From: Muricea muricata
Lineage: Eukaryota; Cnidaria; Anthozoa; Malacalcyonacea; Plexauridae
DNA: 64,000 nucleotides
Reading direction: 5' to 3'
Assembly (NCBI GenBank): GCA_963855995.1
Contig: OY979717.1
Coordinates: forward strand, 27,299,746 to 27,363,745
A program made the position numbers and the translations under genes. This document shows positions 29,901-39,372 of this stretch, piece after piece (the stretch's first letter is position 1; every line of letters begins with the position of its first letter). The notes below the pieces were generated by a model that saw only the letters and a list, made by a program, of their open reading frames with translations, was not told the DNA's origin and did no database searches.

Positions 29901-32900
29901 TGTGCGCGCGTGAACAGCCGGACGGTCTGAGAGTCGTTCTCTTAATTCTGCATTGATAGCTTCTAAAGTCAACATAGGATTCTCGCTAAGAATTTCTTCG
30001 AGGCACTGTCTTAGGTCTGTTTCAAACGTCGAATTTTGCATCCATCGAATGCAATTCAAACAATAGATAATGAGGTTAGCCATCTCATTATCTATTGTTT
30101 GAATTGCATTCGATGCATGCAAAACTCGACGTTTGAAACAGACCTTATCTCTTCGTTGACTTTGATATTATTACGACCGCCACGTGGCCTTTTATCTACT
30201 CTGTTCTCTCGTATAAAGCGTGTTACAATGCCTCTGGCTGTCGAACGGTTTACACCTAATGTGTCGGCAACAACAAGATAGTCCTGATCGGGCTCTTCAA
30301 ACGCCCTCACCAGCCGTTCTCTATCTTCTTGTGGAATTCTACGTCTTCTCTCCGCCATATGATCTGCTGTGAGAACTGACAAAATTATCCAGTAGACGTC
30401 TGTTTTATCTTAGCATGCATTCCCCATGGTCCGACCTTTCACAATTCTGCTCCAATTTATGTTGAAAATACATTGTTTTCCAAATGATATTTGAATTTTC
30501 CTTATTGTTATTTGTATCGCACTAATGATTCTTCAATACATGCTATTGTTGTTTGGTTCACTCATTTGAACGTTCAAAAATGGCTTAAATTATAGAGTTG
30601 TTTTGTTGACGTTCCATTATACGCAATTGATATTTGATTGATGTTATTGATACTTGGAACGTACTATTGAATATGCAAAACGTGTTATTTGTTATAGTTC
30701 TTCTTGTTGACTGAACTCAGTGAAAGTCAATCAAATGCTCAGTTTAGAAACCGGAATTGAACATTAGAAATGAAATTTCCTTCACGAATTTAAAAACATC
30801 CCAATGAAGTTAGGAATGTTACAGTGAAAAGTCAGTTGAGATAGATCTAGCTACTGTATATTTTTATATAATGGCATTAAAATTTGTATGTCAACCTAAG
30901 GAATGGCCGCACCATCACAAAAAGCCAAACTGGGTTGATTTGTCTGACGCAAAACTCCATACCAAACTTATCTTAGAATCGCAAAGAATAATAGCTAGTC
31001 GATCGCCATATTGAAAAGACATAACACACCGTGCTTTCTGTTCCAGGTTCTTCGTTGCTTGGTTCATTGTGCCGACCTCAGTAACCCAACAAAAAGATTA
31101 CCTTTATATAGAGAATGGGTAGATAGGTTGATGGAGGAATTCTTCCAGCAGGTACTCTCATGCAAATTTTTTCACTCAAAATAGGCTTGCTCATATTTTT
31201 ATCGATAACCTGTGTCAGTGAAAAACCATTGACTTCTTTATATTATAAAAACATGTCTTATTTTGATATCCTCAATGACACAAAATATATCATTTCCATC
31301 TAGGGTGATCGGGAGAGGAAAATAGAAGGGATGGATGTGAGTCCCATGATGGACCGTTATAATGCGTCAGTGGAAAAATCACAGGTTAGCATGTATTCTG
31401 TACTAAGACAATTCTTTTACATTTGCAGTGACCACGCTTTTAGTTTTTGGATTTTGAATATCGCCTTTTAAATTGGAATAAAAATTGAACAGATAATAAA
31501 ATAATAACATGGTAAAAAAATCTTCCGACTTTTGCGGAATATTAGCATCAATATTTGTTTTCCGTGTTTAAATAAATTACTGTATCTTAGAATGTTTCGA
31601 GACATGCTAAAGTCAGATGGACATTAAAGGAGCAGTGTTATATTTCACGCATATGCTTCTGCGCATAATTAGCGTGAAAGCGTTGGGCCAACGTTTTCAA
31701 GTTCGGAATCCAAGATGGCGTCCTCAAACGAGGTCGAACATGGTCTGAAATTCGATATTTTCGGATGATAAAAAAGCAACAAAGTGTCAAAAGTCGAGGG
31801 AAATTATGCGACAATCAATGCAAAAGAATTTATTTGGTATACAATATATTTAAAGCATGAAGAATGCAAAAATCGAGGGGGATGTAACTGTTGAAGTGGA
31901 AGTGATTTCCCGCACATCTGTTGTCTTTTAATTATGGAAAAAGGTAAAAACAGTGCAATGTAAGTGCATTAGTCAAACTGAATCTATAAAAAATTCGTGA
32001 AATAGCAAGAAAATAAAGAAATAAAATTTGCGTGAGATGTGATACTGCTCCTTTAAAATCGTTATTCTTTACAATATGACATTAGTATCTGGGACGAAAT
32101 TAGGAAATTATGAAAACCTATTTGTTCATATTTTAGGTTGTCTTCATCGATTTTGTTGCTCAGCCATTATGGGAGACTTGGGCTGAACTAACTTACCCTG
32201 ATGCTCAAGGAATCTTAGATACATTAGAAGAAAATCGAAATTGGTACAATTCCCACATATCTGAAACAAAAACGGAACCGCATAAAAGTTTTAGTAGTGA
32301 TAGTGATAAGCTGGACACAGAGCAACTACCATTTCGAAAACATGAGAGGATACAAGAAAAAAGAGTGAGCTGGCAAGAGCACCGGAATTTGGCAATTGAT
32401 TTAAGTAATTCTAAAGGTATGCTAAGATCATGTGATTCATGAGTATAGTTTGAAAGTCAAAAGTCAACTTTCGGGTTAGGGAAAGGTATTAGCTGTTTGG
32501 GATAACATTCATTGAAATATGTTCGCAATTTATTCGACAATTTAGTCCCAAAGTAAACTTTTATTACACAATGAATCCTTTCTTGGTCAGGGAGCCTCGT
32601 TGCCATGTGGCAATTACGTAATTTGTAATTGACTGAAGGCTTACGACGTAATTATCGGGTTGCATCACAATTATTGAATTGACCATCTCGAAAAAGATGG
32701 TAGCATGAACATTTTAACAGAATGCATTACGACCGTCAAGCAAAAACGACTGAAAAAAGACGCCGAAAGGAACAGCTAAGGACAAAATATAACCTCTTCT
32801 CTTGTGCTGTGTTTCAACAAAAGTGAATTTGCTTTTTCGGAAGGATTTCTGACCGCATTAGATTCTAATAATAATGAAAGTATGTGCATTTTATCAGAAT

Positions 32901-33599
32901 GGTAAAGGGTAAAACATTGATTGTTTCTGATTTACGTTTATTTCACAAAAACACCGCGTTTGATGATAATTTATGTAACCACTGATCTGAGAAAAAGGAC
33001 TATGTAAGTAGCCATATTTTTGAAGTCCGAATTTTACGATCACTTATGACCGAATATCCCATTATGTCAAAAACTTTAAGTACCATGCAAGCAAATATCA
33101 TCATTTAGTATGTAATCGAAACACAAATAGCCTACCTGGGTAAATTATTAATACTGCAATATTGAAACAATTCTATTCATAGGATGTTTATTCGTTCCAA
33201 AGGATAACCATAAACTGTAACAACTTCTGCACTAACTCATCTACTATTTGAAATGTGTGGTAGTCACTCTAATACTCAGCCGCCATTGGCTTCATTTGGG
33301 TATAGCAAATGCTCTATGTAAAAGAAAAACTTTTCTTCTTGCTATATTCTGTCCTTGCCTGTCCGGTTACGTGCACACAATAATTGTATATTTGATCACC
33401 TTTAGATGAGGTCAAAACCAAAGCATCGAATTTATTCTCCGTTGAAACGGCACGGCTTCACAGTACAAAAAGTAGCAGTCGTAGTCGTGAAGCCGATGAC
33501 GAGTTGGACAGTGACGAGCAAGGCTCAGCTGAAGAAGAAGAAGAAGAAGAAGAAAACGAACTCGTAGAAATAAATGAACAAAGAGACCATCGTTTGTAG
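15127..33599 (+). CDS. PDE4: PDE4/dunce-type cAMP-specific 3',5'-cyclic phosphodiesterase (5' end not found)
   Basis: Hydrolyses cAMP to 5'-AMP in the cytosol and at scaffolds. Nineteen coding exons join in frame: 15127-15330, 15904-15940, 17920-17990, 18160-18215, 19290-19324, 20248-20343, 21580-21670, 22330-22441, 22734-22773, 23437-23535, 23878-23946, 25256-25351, 26247-26346, 26795-26949, 28471-28590, 31047-31151, 31304-31384, 32137-32416, 33406-33599. They give about 679 residues plus a TAG stop. Every join keeps phase with GT..AG borders. Order is UCR1, UCR2, catalytic domain, acidic tail, the layout of long PDE4 isoforms. The first visible exon follows a polypyrimidine tract and TAG, needs two bases from an upstream exon, and has no in-frame ATG, so at least one 5' exon is missing from this model. 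Family assignment is secure from motif-by-motif recall of human PDE4 and Drosophila dunce; the smallest exons (15904, 18160, 19290) are the least certain. Confidence 0.95.
15505..15665 (+). repeat. second, degraded tRNA-derived SINE
   Basis: GACTTCAATGGGAAGAGCAT and TTAATTCGATCCCCACC are degraded A- and B-box arms of a tRNA-like head. The body follows with TTTCTCAGCTTGCCCTGTGT and a tail CTCAGAATACATAATTTTCA. A similar tail piece (AACTTAGAGTAACACCAAAA) lies at 15362-15410. PDE4 intron 15331-15903. Confidence 0.6.
16671..17049. mobile_element. 379-bp MITE with about 70-bp inverted repeats and a 9-bp TSD
   Basis: Ends are TAGCCTGCGAAGCAG / CTGCTTCGCAGGCTA. Inverted similarity continues for about 70 bp through GCTCTCGGGCTTAAGGGGGG and GAAAGAGCGCCTGCCGCCAT. 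Perfect 9-bp flanks GGCTGCGTC lie at 16662-16670 and 17050-17058. Long inverted repeats with a 9-bp duplication suggest a Mutator-like origin. Located in a PDE4 intron. Confidence 0.88.
17228..17470. repeat. degraded MITE related to the 56345-56622 copy
   Basis: Begins AGCTAAATCAATAAAGGTTG, TCCTTCTGAAAGCGTAAGCT and GTAAACAATAAGCACGCAAG. It ends near CACCGCGCTTTTGGAAAGAA and TTGAAGTAGC, an inverted match to the start. In a PDE4 intron. Confidence 0.6.
18160..22773 (+). CDS. PDE4: PDE4 exons for the linker and UCR2
   Basis: Exons 18160-18215, 19290-19324, 20248-20343, 21580-21670, 22330-22441 and 22734-22773. The first two encode a variable Ser/Gly linker, ending [14 protein letters not shown], like the dunce linker just before UCR2. 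Then come [29 protein letters not shown] and FKRLLNREL, the UCR2 autoinhibitory helices. NTFVDKQ follows, then the junction [18 protein letters not shown] leading to the catalytic domain. The 35-bp exon at 19290 is accepted because its GTATGT donor and both phases fit; an alternative GTACTC donor at 19328 was considered. The introns are packed with MITEs and a SINE. Confidence 0.87.
18415..19020. mobile_element. MITE (AGCTAATTC family) interrupted by a second element
   Basis: Outer ends AGCTAATTCAA and TTGAATTAGCT-like, followed inward by GGTTGTCCTTTCAAACCTTA and AACTCTAAGCGCGCAAAG, match the complete copy at 49384-49613. The right half is split by the palindromic element 18643-18987, which duplicated AAGGTTTGA. 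Lies in the PDE4 intron 18216-19289. Confidence 0.85.
18643..18987. mobile_element. 345-bp palindromic element nested in a MITE, 9-bp TSD
   Basis: Arms of about 150 bp are inverted copies: ATTGACTACCTCACAGGCGT ... ACCGCATGCC-type sequence, GTAAGACTATTCTCACTCAC, CACCAAATTTAGC. The loop contains GCGCGTAGCGCG and CGAGCCCGAAGGGCG-like hairpins. Flanking AAGGTTTGA repeats (18634-18642, 18988-18996) are host MITE sequence duplicated on insertion. Confidence 0.87.
19744..20120. mobile_element. near-perfect palindromic MITE, about 370 bp
   Basis: Each arm reads TTCCCTTTTnAGACAAACTT, then TTTGAATTAGGAATATT, AGAGCATCCT, GTGGAAAATATAGCCC and CAAAAGTATACAAAATT; the two are inverted with few mismatches around a centre near 19930. 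An ORF spanning it is an artefact of the palindrome. Located just upstream of PDE4 exon 20248. Confidence 0.82.
21100..21262 (+). repeat. tRNA-derived SINE-like element
   Basis: TTAGCTCAGTCGTTTAGGCG resembles a pol III A box / D arm and GGGTTCGAATCCC is a B box / T arm at proper distance. The anticodon region GATTTCTAATAGAAT resembles tRNA-Arg(TCT), but the stems do not pair. A T-rich tail with an AAAGTTCGTCGAACTTT hairpin follows. So a SINE, not a tRNA gene. In the PDE4 intron 20344-21579. Confidence 0.7.
22810..22915. repeat. dispersed repeat, second copy
   Basis: Same orientation as 14310-14450, about 75% alike by eye over the shared blocks. In the short PDE4 intron between exons 22734-22773 and 23437-23535. 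Confidence 0.6.
23437..31384 (+). CDS. PDE4: PDE4 catalytic-domain exons (HD-type phosphodiesterase core)
   Basis: Exons 23437-23535, 23878-23946, 25256-25351, 26247-26346, 26795-26949, 28471-28590, 31047-31151 and 31304-31384. Visible residues match a working enzyme. [10 protein letters not shown] supplies the general-acid and first metal histidines, VHDVDHPG the His/Asp metal pair, [11 protein letters not shown] the next signature, CADLSNPTK the last metal aspartate, and EKSQV the invariant purine-binding glutamine. DNYADRIQ and MEEFFQQGDRER are standard PDE4 segments. In TH.ADV a serine replaces the usual alanine, which should be neutral. The intron 28591-31046 carries the IS630-like transposon and intron 25352-26246 the hAT-type MITE; neither disturbs splice sites. 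Confidence 0.95.
24155..24525. mobile_element. palindromic element with an extra internal copy of its arm
   Basis: Inverted arms of about 130 bp run from GCAAAG and TAGAGACTACAAAGAGG through GGTGCTGTCGT and ATGGGCGCCATG to CTAGCCAGTGCCCTAAACAG. A third copy of the inner arm (CTGTTTAGGGCACTGGCTAG) sits at about 24317-24353. CACAA flanks both sides, a possible 5-bp duplication. PDE4 intron 23947-25255. Confidence 0.75.
25800..26002. mobile_element. hAT-type MITE with 8-bp target-site duplication
   Basis: A 203-bp element with inverted termini CAGTGGCGGATC / GATCCGCCACTG. Similarity continues inward (GTAGGTCAAAATAAATTA and its near-complement). It is flanked by perfect 8-bp direct repeats GATCTGGG at 25792-25799 and 26003-26010. 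Eight-bp duplications with CAG-starting ends are typical of hAT elements. It lies in the PDE4 intron 25352-26246. Confidence 0.9.
27469..27884. mobile_element. second copy of the palindromic MITE family
   Basis: Ends ATGGACAATTTGCAT / ATGCAAATTGTCCAT. Arms share AGAGCATCCTAAAATTAG, TTTGGTGGCGAAATG, GAAAATATAGCC and ACGCGGAAAAA with their inverted partners, and resemble the 19744-20120 element (AGAGCATCCT, GGAAAATATAGCCC). In the PDE4 intron 26950-28470. Confidence 0.78.
29162..30382 (-). pseudogene. decayed IS630/Tc1-type transposase
   Basis: Minus-strand reading starts near 30382 (or the ATG ending at 30358, giving [17 protein letters not shown]). An HTH follows ([17 protein letters not shown]), then KRPRGGRN. 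The DDE part shows SIDECGFNL with the first Asp and [10 protein letters not shown] with the second; after a frame change [15 protein letters not shown] has Asp where Tc1-type enzymes have Glu. Damage: the 131-bp MITE at 30014-30144, an in-frame TGA at 29727-29729 where a Trp is usual after GFNL, and frameshifts near 29650-29675 and 29435. The reading ends near 29162 after ..ARENIRG. It cannot encode an active enzyme. Confidence 0.85.
30014..30144. mobile_element. 131-bp Tourist/Harbinger-like MITE nested in the transposase
   Basis: The element is almost entirely an inverted repeat: two arms of about 62 bp with two mismatches around a short loop, ends GGTCTGTTTC / GAAACAGACC. It is flanked by TTA on both sides (30011-30013, 30145-30147). 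A 3-bp TTA duplication and GG-starting termini are the hallmark of PIF/Harbinger (Tourist-like) MITEs. Removing it with one TTA brings the surrounding transposase reading back into frame (VNEEI joined to RQCLEEIL), which confirms the borders. Confidence 0.9.
31628..32052. mobile_element. TTAA-flanked MITE (Kolobok or piggyBac type)
   Basis: Inverted ends AGGAGCAGT / ACTGCTCCT lie between TTAA at 31624-31627 and TTAA at 32053-32056. The inner repeats also match (TTTCACGC against GCGTGAGA). TTAA duplications are made by piggyBac and Kolobok; the AGG start fits Kolobok better. No coding capacity. It sits in the PDE4 intron before exon 32137. Confidence 0.8.
32137..33599 (+). CDS. PDE4: PDE4 last two exons: end of catalytic domain and acidic C-terminal tail
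   Basis: Exon 32137-32416 opens with [18 protein letters not shown] (the F after the invariant Gln is the substrate-clamp Phe), then [12 protein letters not shown], the last catalytic helix. A polar, family-variable segment follows. Exon 33406-33599 is Ser/Arg-rich, then has a run of eight Glu encoded by GAA codons, ending ...RDHRL and TAG at 33597-33599. The ERK-site PQSPSP found just after this helix in many vertebrate PDE4s is not recognisable; the segment reads [14 protein letters not shown] instead. Confidence 0.93.
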
Positions 33600-34870
33600 C
33601 TGTTAATGAAGATTACCATTACGATCCCTGTGGTGTACCTGATATCCAGTCATCCCAAAATCGATTATTTTGGTTTGATTTAAGATGAACTACGTAAAGC
33701 GACTTTCTGCTGTTCTTGAAGTGTGTTATGTCTGCAGCACAAGGAATTTTTTGAAAGCATCCAAATCTTCATAGCGAACGAGACCAAGTGGAGACATCAT
33801 GCAGAAAAAGTCCTGACAAAGTTGAAATTTGTAATGGCGTGATACGTGCATCAAAACATTTTTTAAATTTTTATGCCATGTCTGGAGTGCCCTTAAACTA
33901 AAGAGATGGGGAATTTGGAAATCTGACTATCTCGGTGTCTAGTCTTAATGTTATTTGAAATTTGGCGGTTTTTGAAGGGTGACGTTGACCTAGCCTCATT
34001 CTATTATTGGAAAAATAGAATTAAAAATACCCACAAGCCGCCCGCTAAAATAGTTAATATTTGGCGCGTTTTGTAGCATAGATAGCATAGTGTGATCTAA
34101 TTCGCTTCAACAAGTTATAAACAAATATTTAAATTTGTTTGTCTGACAAAACTCTCTGGATGAAAACGAATTTCGGCTCTTTCACATTATGCCAGAACTG
34201 GTAGCTATTGTGTAAATACGTATAGGCTATTTATAGCAATTTCACAACGATTCGCACTACGCTAGTATCATATTAACATGATTTGAAGTTTCCCAGTGAT
34301 TTTTCATATCAAAATTTTGACGTCTTCCGTCGGTAATTCATGTCAAAACTTCGTATACATGGTAGCTTTTAAGAACAGTACGATTTTGTAGCCACCTTTT
34401 TTGCCAACAGCATGGGTGCATTAAATCAATAATGTCCAACAATATTACACTAGGAACAAATATGACATTAATTCAGGCTGTCAGAAACATTATTGCTTCG
34501 TTCATTCACGTGCTGTGCCATTCATAATGAGTTATTCATCAATTCGACATATCTTGACCTATTTAATCTGTTCAGTTTACTCGCGTTTCGGGGTTTTTAT
34601 TCTACTTAACTTGCCGCCCATATTTTTTTTCTTCATTTACTCAATTTACAATCTCTAGATAATATATGTCTTCCTACCTTAATTAATAAAATCAGAAAAT
34701 GTACATAATTTCCAAAGGAAAAAAATTATTATTTATTGCATGATTCTAATTATGTTATAGTCAAATTTAAATCATAGGCATCTATGTATTTATTCTGTAA
34801 ATAAAATAACTTTGTGCATGTAAATGTGTAAATTTACTACGAAAAACAAGATAATAAAGATCACAATGAG
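33600..34870 (+). other. probable PDE4 3' UTR with polyadenylation signals
   Basis: Downstream of the PDE4 stop no ORF or coding similarity is seen. AATAAA hexamers on the + strand lie at 34685-34690, 34800-34805 and 34853-34858, in T/A-rich sequence. A 3' UTR of about 1.1-1.3 kb is inferred; which signal is used cannot be told. Confidence 0.5.
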
Positions 34871-35239
34871 GTGTTGCCGTTCCACGAGCAATGGATGCTA
34901 TTATTTTTTCATTTTAGTAAAATCTTCACGTTTTTTTTACGTTTTTCACGTTTTCCCTGCAGTCTTTAAGATAGTAAGTCCTGCTAGGAACTGAACAGTT
35001 GGGGCACTCAATTCAGGACTTTTAAAGTTTGTGTCCCTGCGCATGTCGCATTTTCATTATGCCGGTTTCTTTTGGACGGTGGCCTACTCACTAATAGGAT
35101 ATCACTATTGACAATTGTTGTCTCATGCTTTGGCCACAAGACACTCATAACGCTTATCGCGGCGAGCTCAGTCGCTAACCTGTTGGTGCGTGGTTAATTA
35201 AATCGGACATGCTGTCACGAATTTTTTAATCAATTGGAG

Positions 35240-35420
35240 CAAGATGATGTGGTTTGTAGACGCCGTGCAGACGACGATGGCCTTAAAACCTGGTTCTCTT
35301 ATTTCGGCAACGATCTGTGAGTCAAAGGATTTCACTTGTGCATCGACGTCAGCCTGCCTCGTCCCCAGGCGCTTGGTAATAGAACGCGCATTATGCAGAC
35401 AGTTTACATGACGTACTGGG
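35240..35420 (-). pseudogene. LINE endonuclease N-terminal scrap (minus strand)
   Basis: Minus-strand reading VRHVNCLHNARSITKRLG, then DSQIVAEIREPGF, resembles the start of LINE endonucleases (..NARSxxNK....IIxITETW). The segment around HNARSITKRLG is repeated in inverted orientation at 35696-35752. Catalytic residues are lost. Confidence 0.5.
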
Positions 35421-35695
35421 TTGCGGCGTGAGTGCGCACGGGACGATGGGATGTGGAGGGGAGATTGCGGAGCGCCTGAGAGATCTTGTTCTGTCTCTTG
35501 CAAAATACGTCTGTTTCACCCAAATCGTGGTTTTTCGCCAAATTCGGTCCGTTTTTCGTTCTGTTTTCTTCGATGCCGTAAATTGCCGTTATATTCAATC
35601 TTATTTGCATACTTTCCAAACATGTGATCATACTGTAATCGCATTAATTTTTAGCGTCTTTTGAACTTTTGAATGAAGTCAATATGGCAACACAC

Positions 35696-35752
35696 TGTCT
35701 ACATAATGCGTGTTCTATTACCAAGCGCCTGGGGACGAAGCAGGACGTCAGC
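35696..35752 (+). repeat. inverted copy of the LINE endonuclease scrap
   Basis: CATAATGCGTGTTCTATTAC and CAAGCGCCTGGGGACGA repeat, in opposite orientation, the sequence at about 35346-35405. Reads LHNACSITKRLG on the + strand. The pair forms a 57-bp inverted repeat about 290 bp apart. Confidence 0.7.
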
Positions 35753-38700
35753 GACAAATCAGAGCCATGCTTTACCTTACCAATTGCAAGTGTTTTTCCG
35801 TTCATGCTTTGATTTATATTTTGTTTTTCTTTCATATTGCCGCTATACCGATCGTTTCTCGCGCATATATAACCTGTAAATAACAAAAGACAAGTTTTAC
35901 AGTTTGGATAATACGTATAAGAGAAGGTATGGTAGAAAGATTTTTGCAAAATTCTTTTATGCCAAAATCGCTTTGTGAGCGTGGGTTGTGAGTTCAGACC
36001 AATGGCATGTAATCAGCAAAAGTGATCAGGATACATAAATAGCTATTTCCTTAGCGTCGTAGCTTCACCGTATGTAGTAACTGTCGCACCGTAAAATGAG
36101 ATAAAACAGAACACAGCATTGAATTTTAAGCGCTTGGAATGTAAAAACATTTTTCCTAAATTATAAGCTTCAGGTTGGTATGTCCCAGAAGTTTTAAAAA
36201 CGATTAGAGATCTAGATCTGATACAGGGTTAATTAATTTGCATACGCCAAAATAGTCGAATCAGCAAACAGGAAAAGTGAAACAGGGACAATATATCACA
36301 AAATATTCTCGTGATTTTGTTATATTCTTGACATGTTTTGACCATGTCCATGACTTCCTTAATTTTATATCTCTCACTTGAGATTCGACCAGGAAATGAA
36401 AGTTGGTCCAAATATCGGTAAGGGAAATCGCAAAATTAAGGTATATTTTCATAACTATTATCAGGTGATGCGTGGATTGCTTGATCACGTTTTATGGTAA
36501 ACATTCGGTCAAAAATTCGTGCCTTTCAGCTGTTAGAATTAAGCTAAAAAATTGAAATGTATTATACAGTATATATTATAGATGTGAAACATAAGATATA
36601 CAGCTGGGTGTCACAACGCGGTTAGTATTGTGATATTTCACTGTTCTTTTGTGCATGAATGTATGTGATTTTTTTCAAAAACGCATCTAATTAAGATCTA
36701 ATTCTCTAACATGCACAGAGAAACTATACTGATCATCATACCTTCAAATAGTTTGTCAGTATCTATAAGGTCTTTAATAGACGTCGAACTGTCATGTGTC
36801 GACCCTATTGTAAATAATAAATCGAAAAAGGTTAAACAATTAACAAAGAAGTTGCCTATATTCTTTGAGAATTTCCGACGTGTCATAAGTAGGATCCTGA
36901 AGTTTGGTCGCGTACGGCCTGGGAATTGTTATTGATTTAAGCAAAATTCTACGACATTTTCACACACAATTTCTTTACCAACATTTTCATCTTGTTTTGT
37001 AAGACGTTGTCAAAAGCATATACACCACATTTTTTGTTTGCACTCTTGGGTATAACTCAAATATCTTGTGGGCACATATACAGCTATCAATCAGCTGCGA
37101 GTATGCATTGAGCAAAATAATTTCCTATGTTTTTGAGATTGTGATGACACGTCGGAAATTCTCGTGGAACGTTGAGGATCTGGATTTTAGCACAACCATG
37201 TCACTTCTCTTTGTTTTGATGAAAGTACAAAGAAAGAAAGTCACTTGCTCAAGTAATTAAGAAAATCTTTTGAGACTATTCACGAAGAAATCTAAACTTA
37301 TCGAATGAAATGGATCGCTTGTTGGTGAGTGCGTGAGTATTTGATTGATTCAACAAAATATTTACAGTTTTTGCGAAACCCCAATTCGAAACCCCAAACC
37401 AAAGTCTAAAGCTAATTCAAATCCTATTCCTAACCTTTTACCACTAATTCCACCCTAATCGTAACTGCCTTCAACTTGCAATAGATCCCAAATTAATTTC
37501 CTTGTTAAATGCATAATCAACTTCGACTTCGCCGACTTGGAATGTGTCTGTGCGCCAATAAAGTTTCTTACGGGTACATTCACAACCACAAGCTACAGGG
37601 GGTGCCCCCAATGATATATCATATTGTTGAGGTGACATGAAATCACATGGTTCAGGCGGCGATCCCACTATCCTGTTCTAGTGTTCTTTAACCCAACAAT
37701 TGCACATTATAAAAATGTACTGATACATTGTACGTGTGGGTGGCAAAAATAATTGCTCAATGATGTTTCATAAAATAAGCTTTTAATTATGAAGACTGAA
37801 TATTTCTTCCGCCAGCTTGGAACTCTGAAAGTACAATACAGGACTTTCATTTTATCTTACATGGTTAGATTGATTCATAAACTCATGGGTGCATGGTAGC
37901 TCCAAATATTTAGAGATAGTACGTTCCAAAAGTGTATGCCGCAAAGTAATGGTGGAGTAAAGTCTTATGTAATCAACCTAGGCTACAGACCTGACAATAC
38001 CAAGGTTAAACACTGGGATTTTTTATCAGTGTGATCAAGCATAGAATGTCTAGTTGCCCTCAGTGTTTGTATCTATCATAGAGGGACTGTTAAATCAGGC
38101 AGTTGCGAATGTTAAACGTTTTCATCAGATTGCACAATTGTAGAAAGTTGCATAAAATAAGAAATAGAAATTGTATGAATAGTTAGTTCACACTTCCGCT
38201 CTATGTCTAAGTTACATAACTGATCGATTAGCATGGGGTGGGATGTTGGTCTCTGAGCCAAAGAAAGGAAACAATGCCACAGTGTGAGCATTCAATAGAA
38301 ATTGGACTAATGATAAATTCATTGCTTTGATACATGCTGGTTCGCGTTTACAAACTGCATACCAGAATAACTCGCTCACATTTGTTTAACCTTTGCTATG
38401 CGACATCGAGAAAGTATTGATTTCCAGCATCGATTGATATATGAGAAATACGAGCGGAGGGTTTTCGACAAGCAGCTCCCTGCACCGACGTTAGATGATA
38501 GTTGGGCTAATTAACATATGCCAAGCATTTAAAATGCGATAACATTCAATTAATGTTTACAAAATAGGTTTCCTGCTGTCCACTGTCATAGCTACGATAG
38601 AAAACAACTAAACTTCATCATTTATCAAACGTTTGTGTATGCCTGAAGGAGCCTGGTAAAAAGGAAAGTCGCGAAAGGTATGCGCTTTATATACTTACAA

Positions 38701-39219
38701 TATACTTCTTATATTCAGAATTTATATGCTGCCACATGCGCTTTCCAAATTGAGAAACTTAGATCTAATGTGTTATCAAAATACACGCATATCGGCATCC
38801 ACGAAACGAATTAATTCTTTTTGTGGAATTTGAATATGTATAATATCGAAAAAGCTCTGTAAACACTAATCGTTCCACGCCGCGTCGATTTAAACATAAT
38901 ATAAAGTGGATGTATATAAGATTTGTTTTGTACATTCGATCATATTGATTAAACCGATCAGTTGAATCGATCTATTAAATTCCGTTCATGAACTAGCTAT
39001 TAACTGCTACTAAGTCTAAAACGTACATTCGCAATAAAGTAGCATCCAAGTATCTAATTAATTCATTACACTAGCAAACGTTCCGTGCGTGGAAAGGATT
39101 TTTAAGAGATCTTTTGATTCTTTGTTGGACAATTCAAGTTGGACAATAACGGTACGTCATGTCATGTGCGTCCGGCTATATGTGCCAGAGCAGACCTATA
39201 TATAGTTTACATTAGAGAG

Positions 39220-39372
39220 GTTCAGATTTGACTTCTTCTACCACTACCGCTACGTTTTCCCGATTTTTCAACAATTTGATTGGTTAACCGGGTAGGTCCG
39301 CGCATCTGATTGGCTGAAAGAAAGATTAAGGTAGCGGTAGAGGATTAGAGGTATTGGAAGTCAAATCTGAAC
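39220..39372. repeat. MITE with GTTCAGATTTGACTTC inverted ends
   Basis: GTTCAGATTTGACTTC at the left and GAAGTCAAATCTGAAC at the right, followed inward by CTACCGCTAC-type sequence on both sides. A half copy starting with the same 17 bases lies at about 14485-14545. Intergenic between PDE4 and NOX5. Confidence 0.75.

Larger units (their letters stand above)
28792..30704 (-). mobile_element. Tc1/mariner-IS630-like DNA transposon with long inverted repeats, in a PDE4 intron
   Basis: Imperfect terminal inverted repeats of about 245 bp flank the element: left arm 28792-29040, right arm 30461-30704. Both contain AATAACACGTTTTGCATATT and, inward, CAAATATCATTTGGA. Between them, on the minus strand, is a broken transposase with an HTH domain followed by a DDE domain. 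A TA dinucleotide lies at each end, as expected for the superfamily, but exact termini are uncertain by a few bases. The arms differ at roughly one position in ten to fifteen and the transposase is dead, so this is an old non-autonomous copy. Confidence 0.85.
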
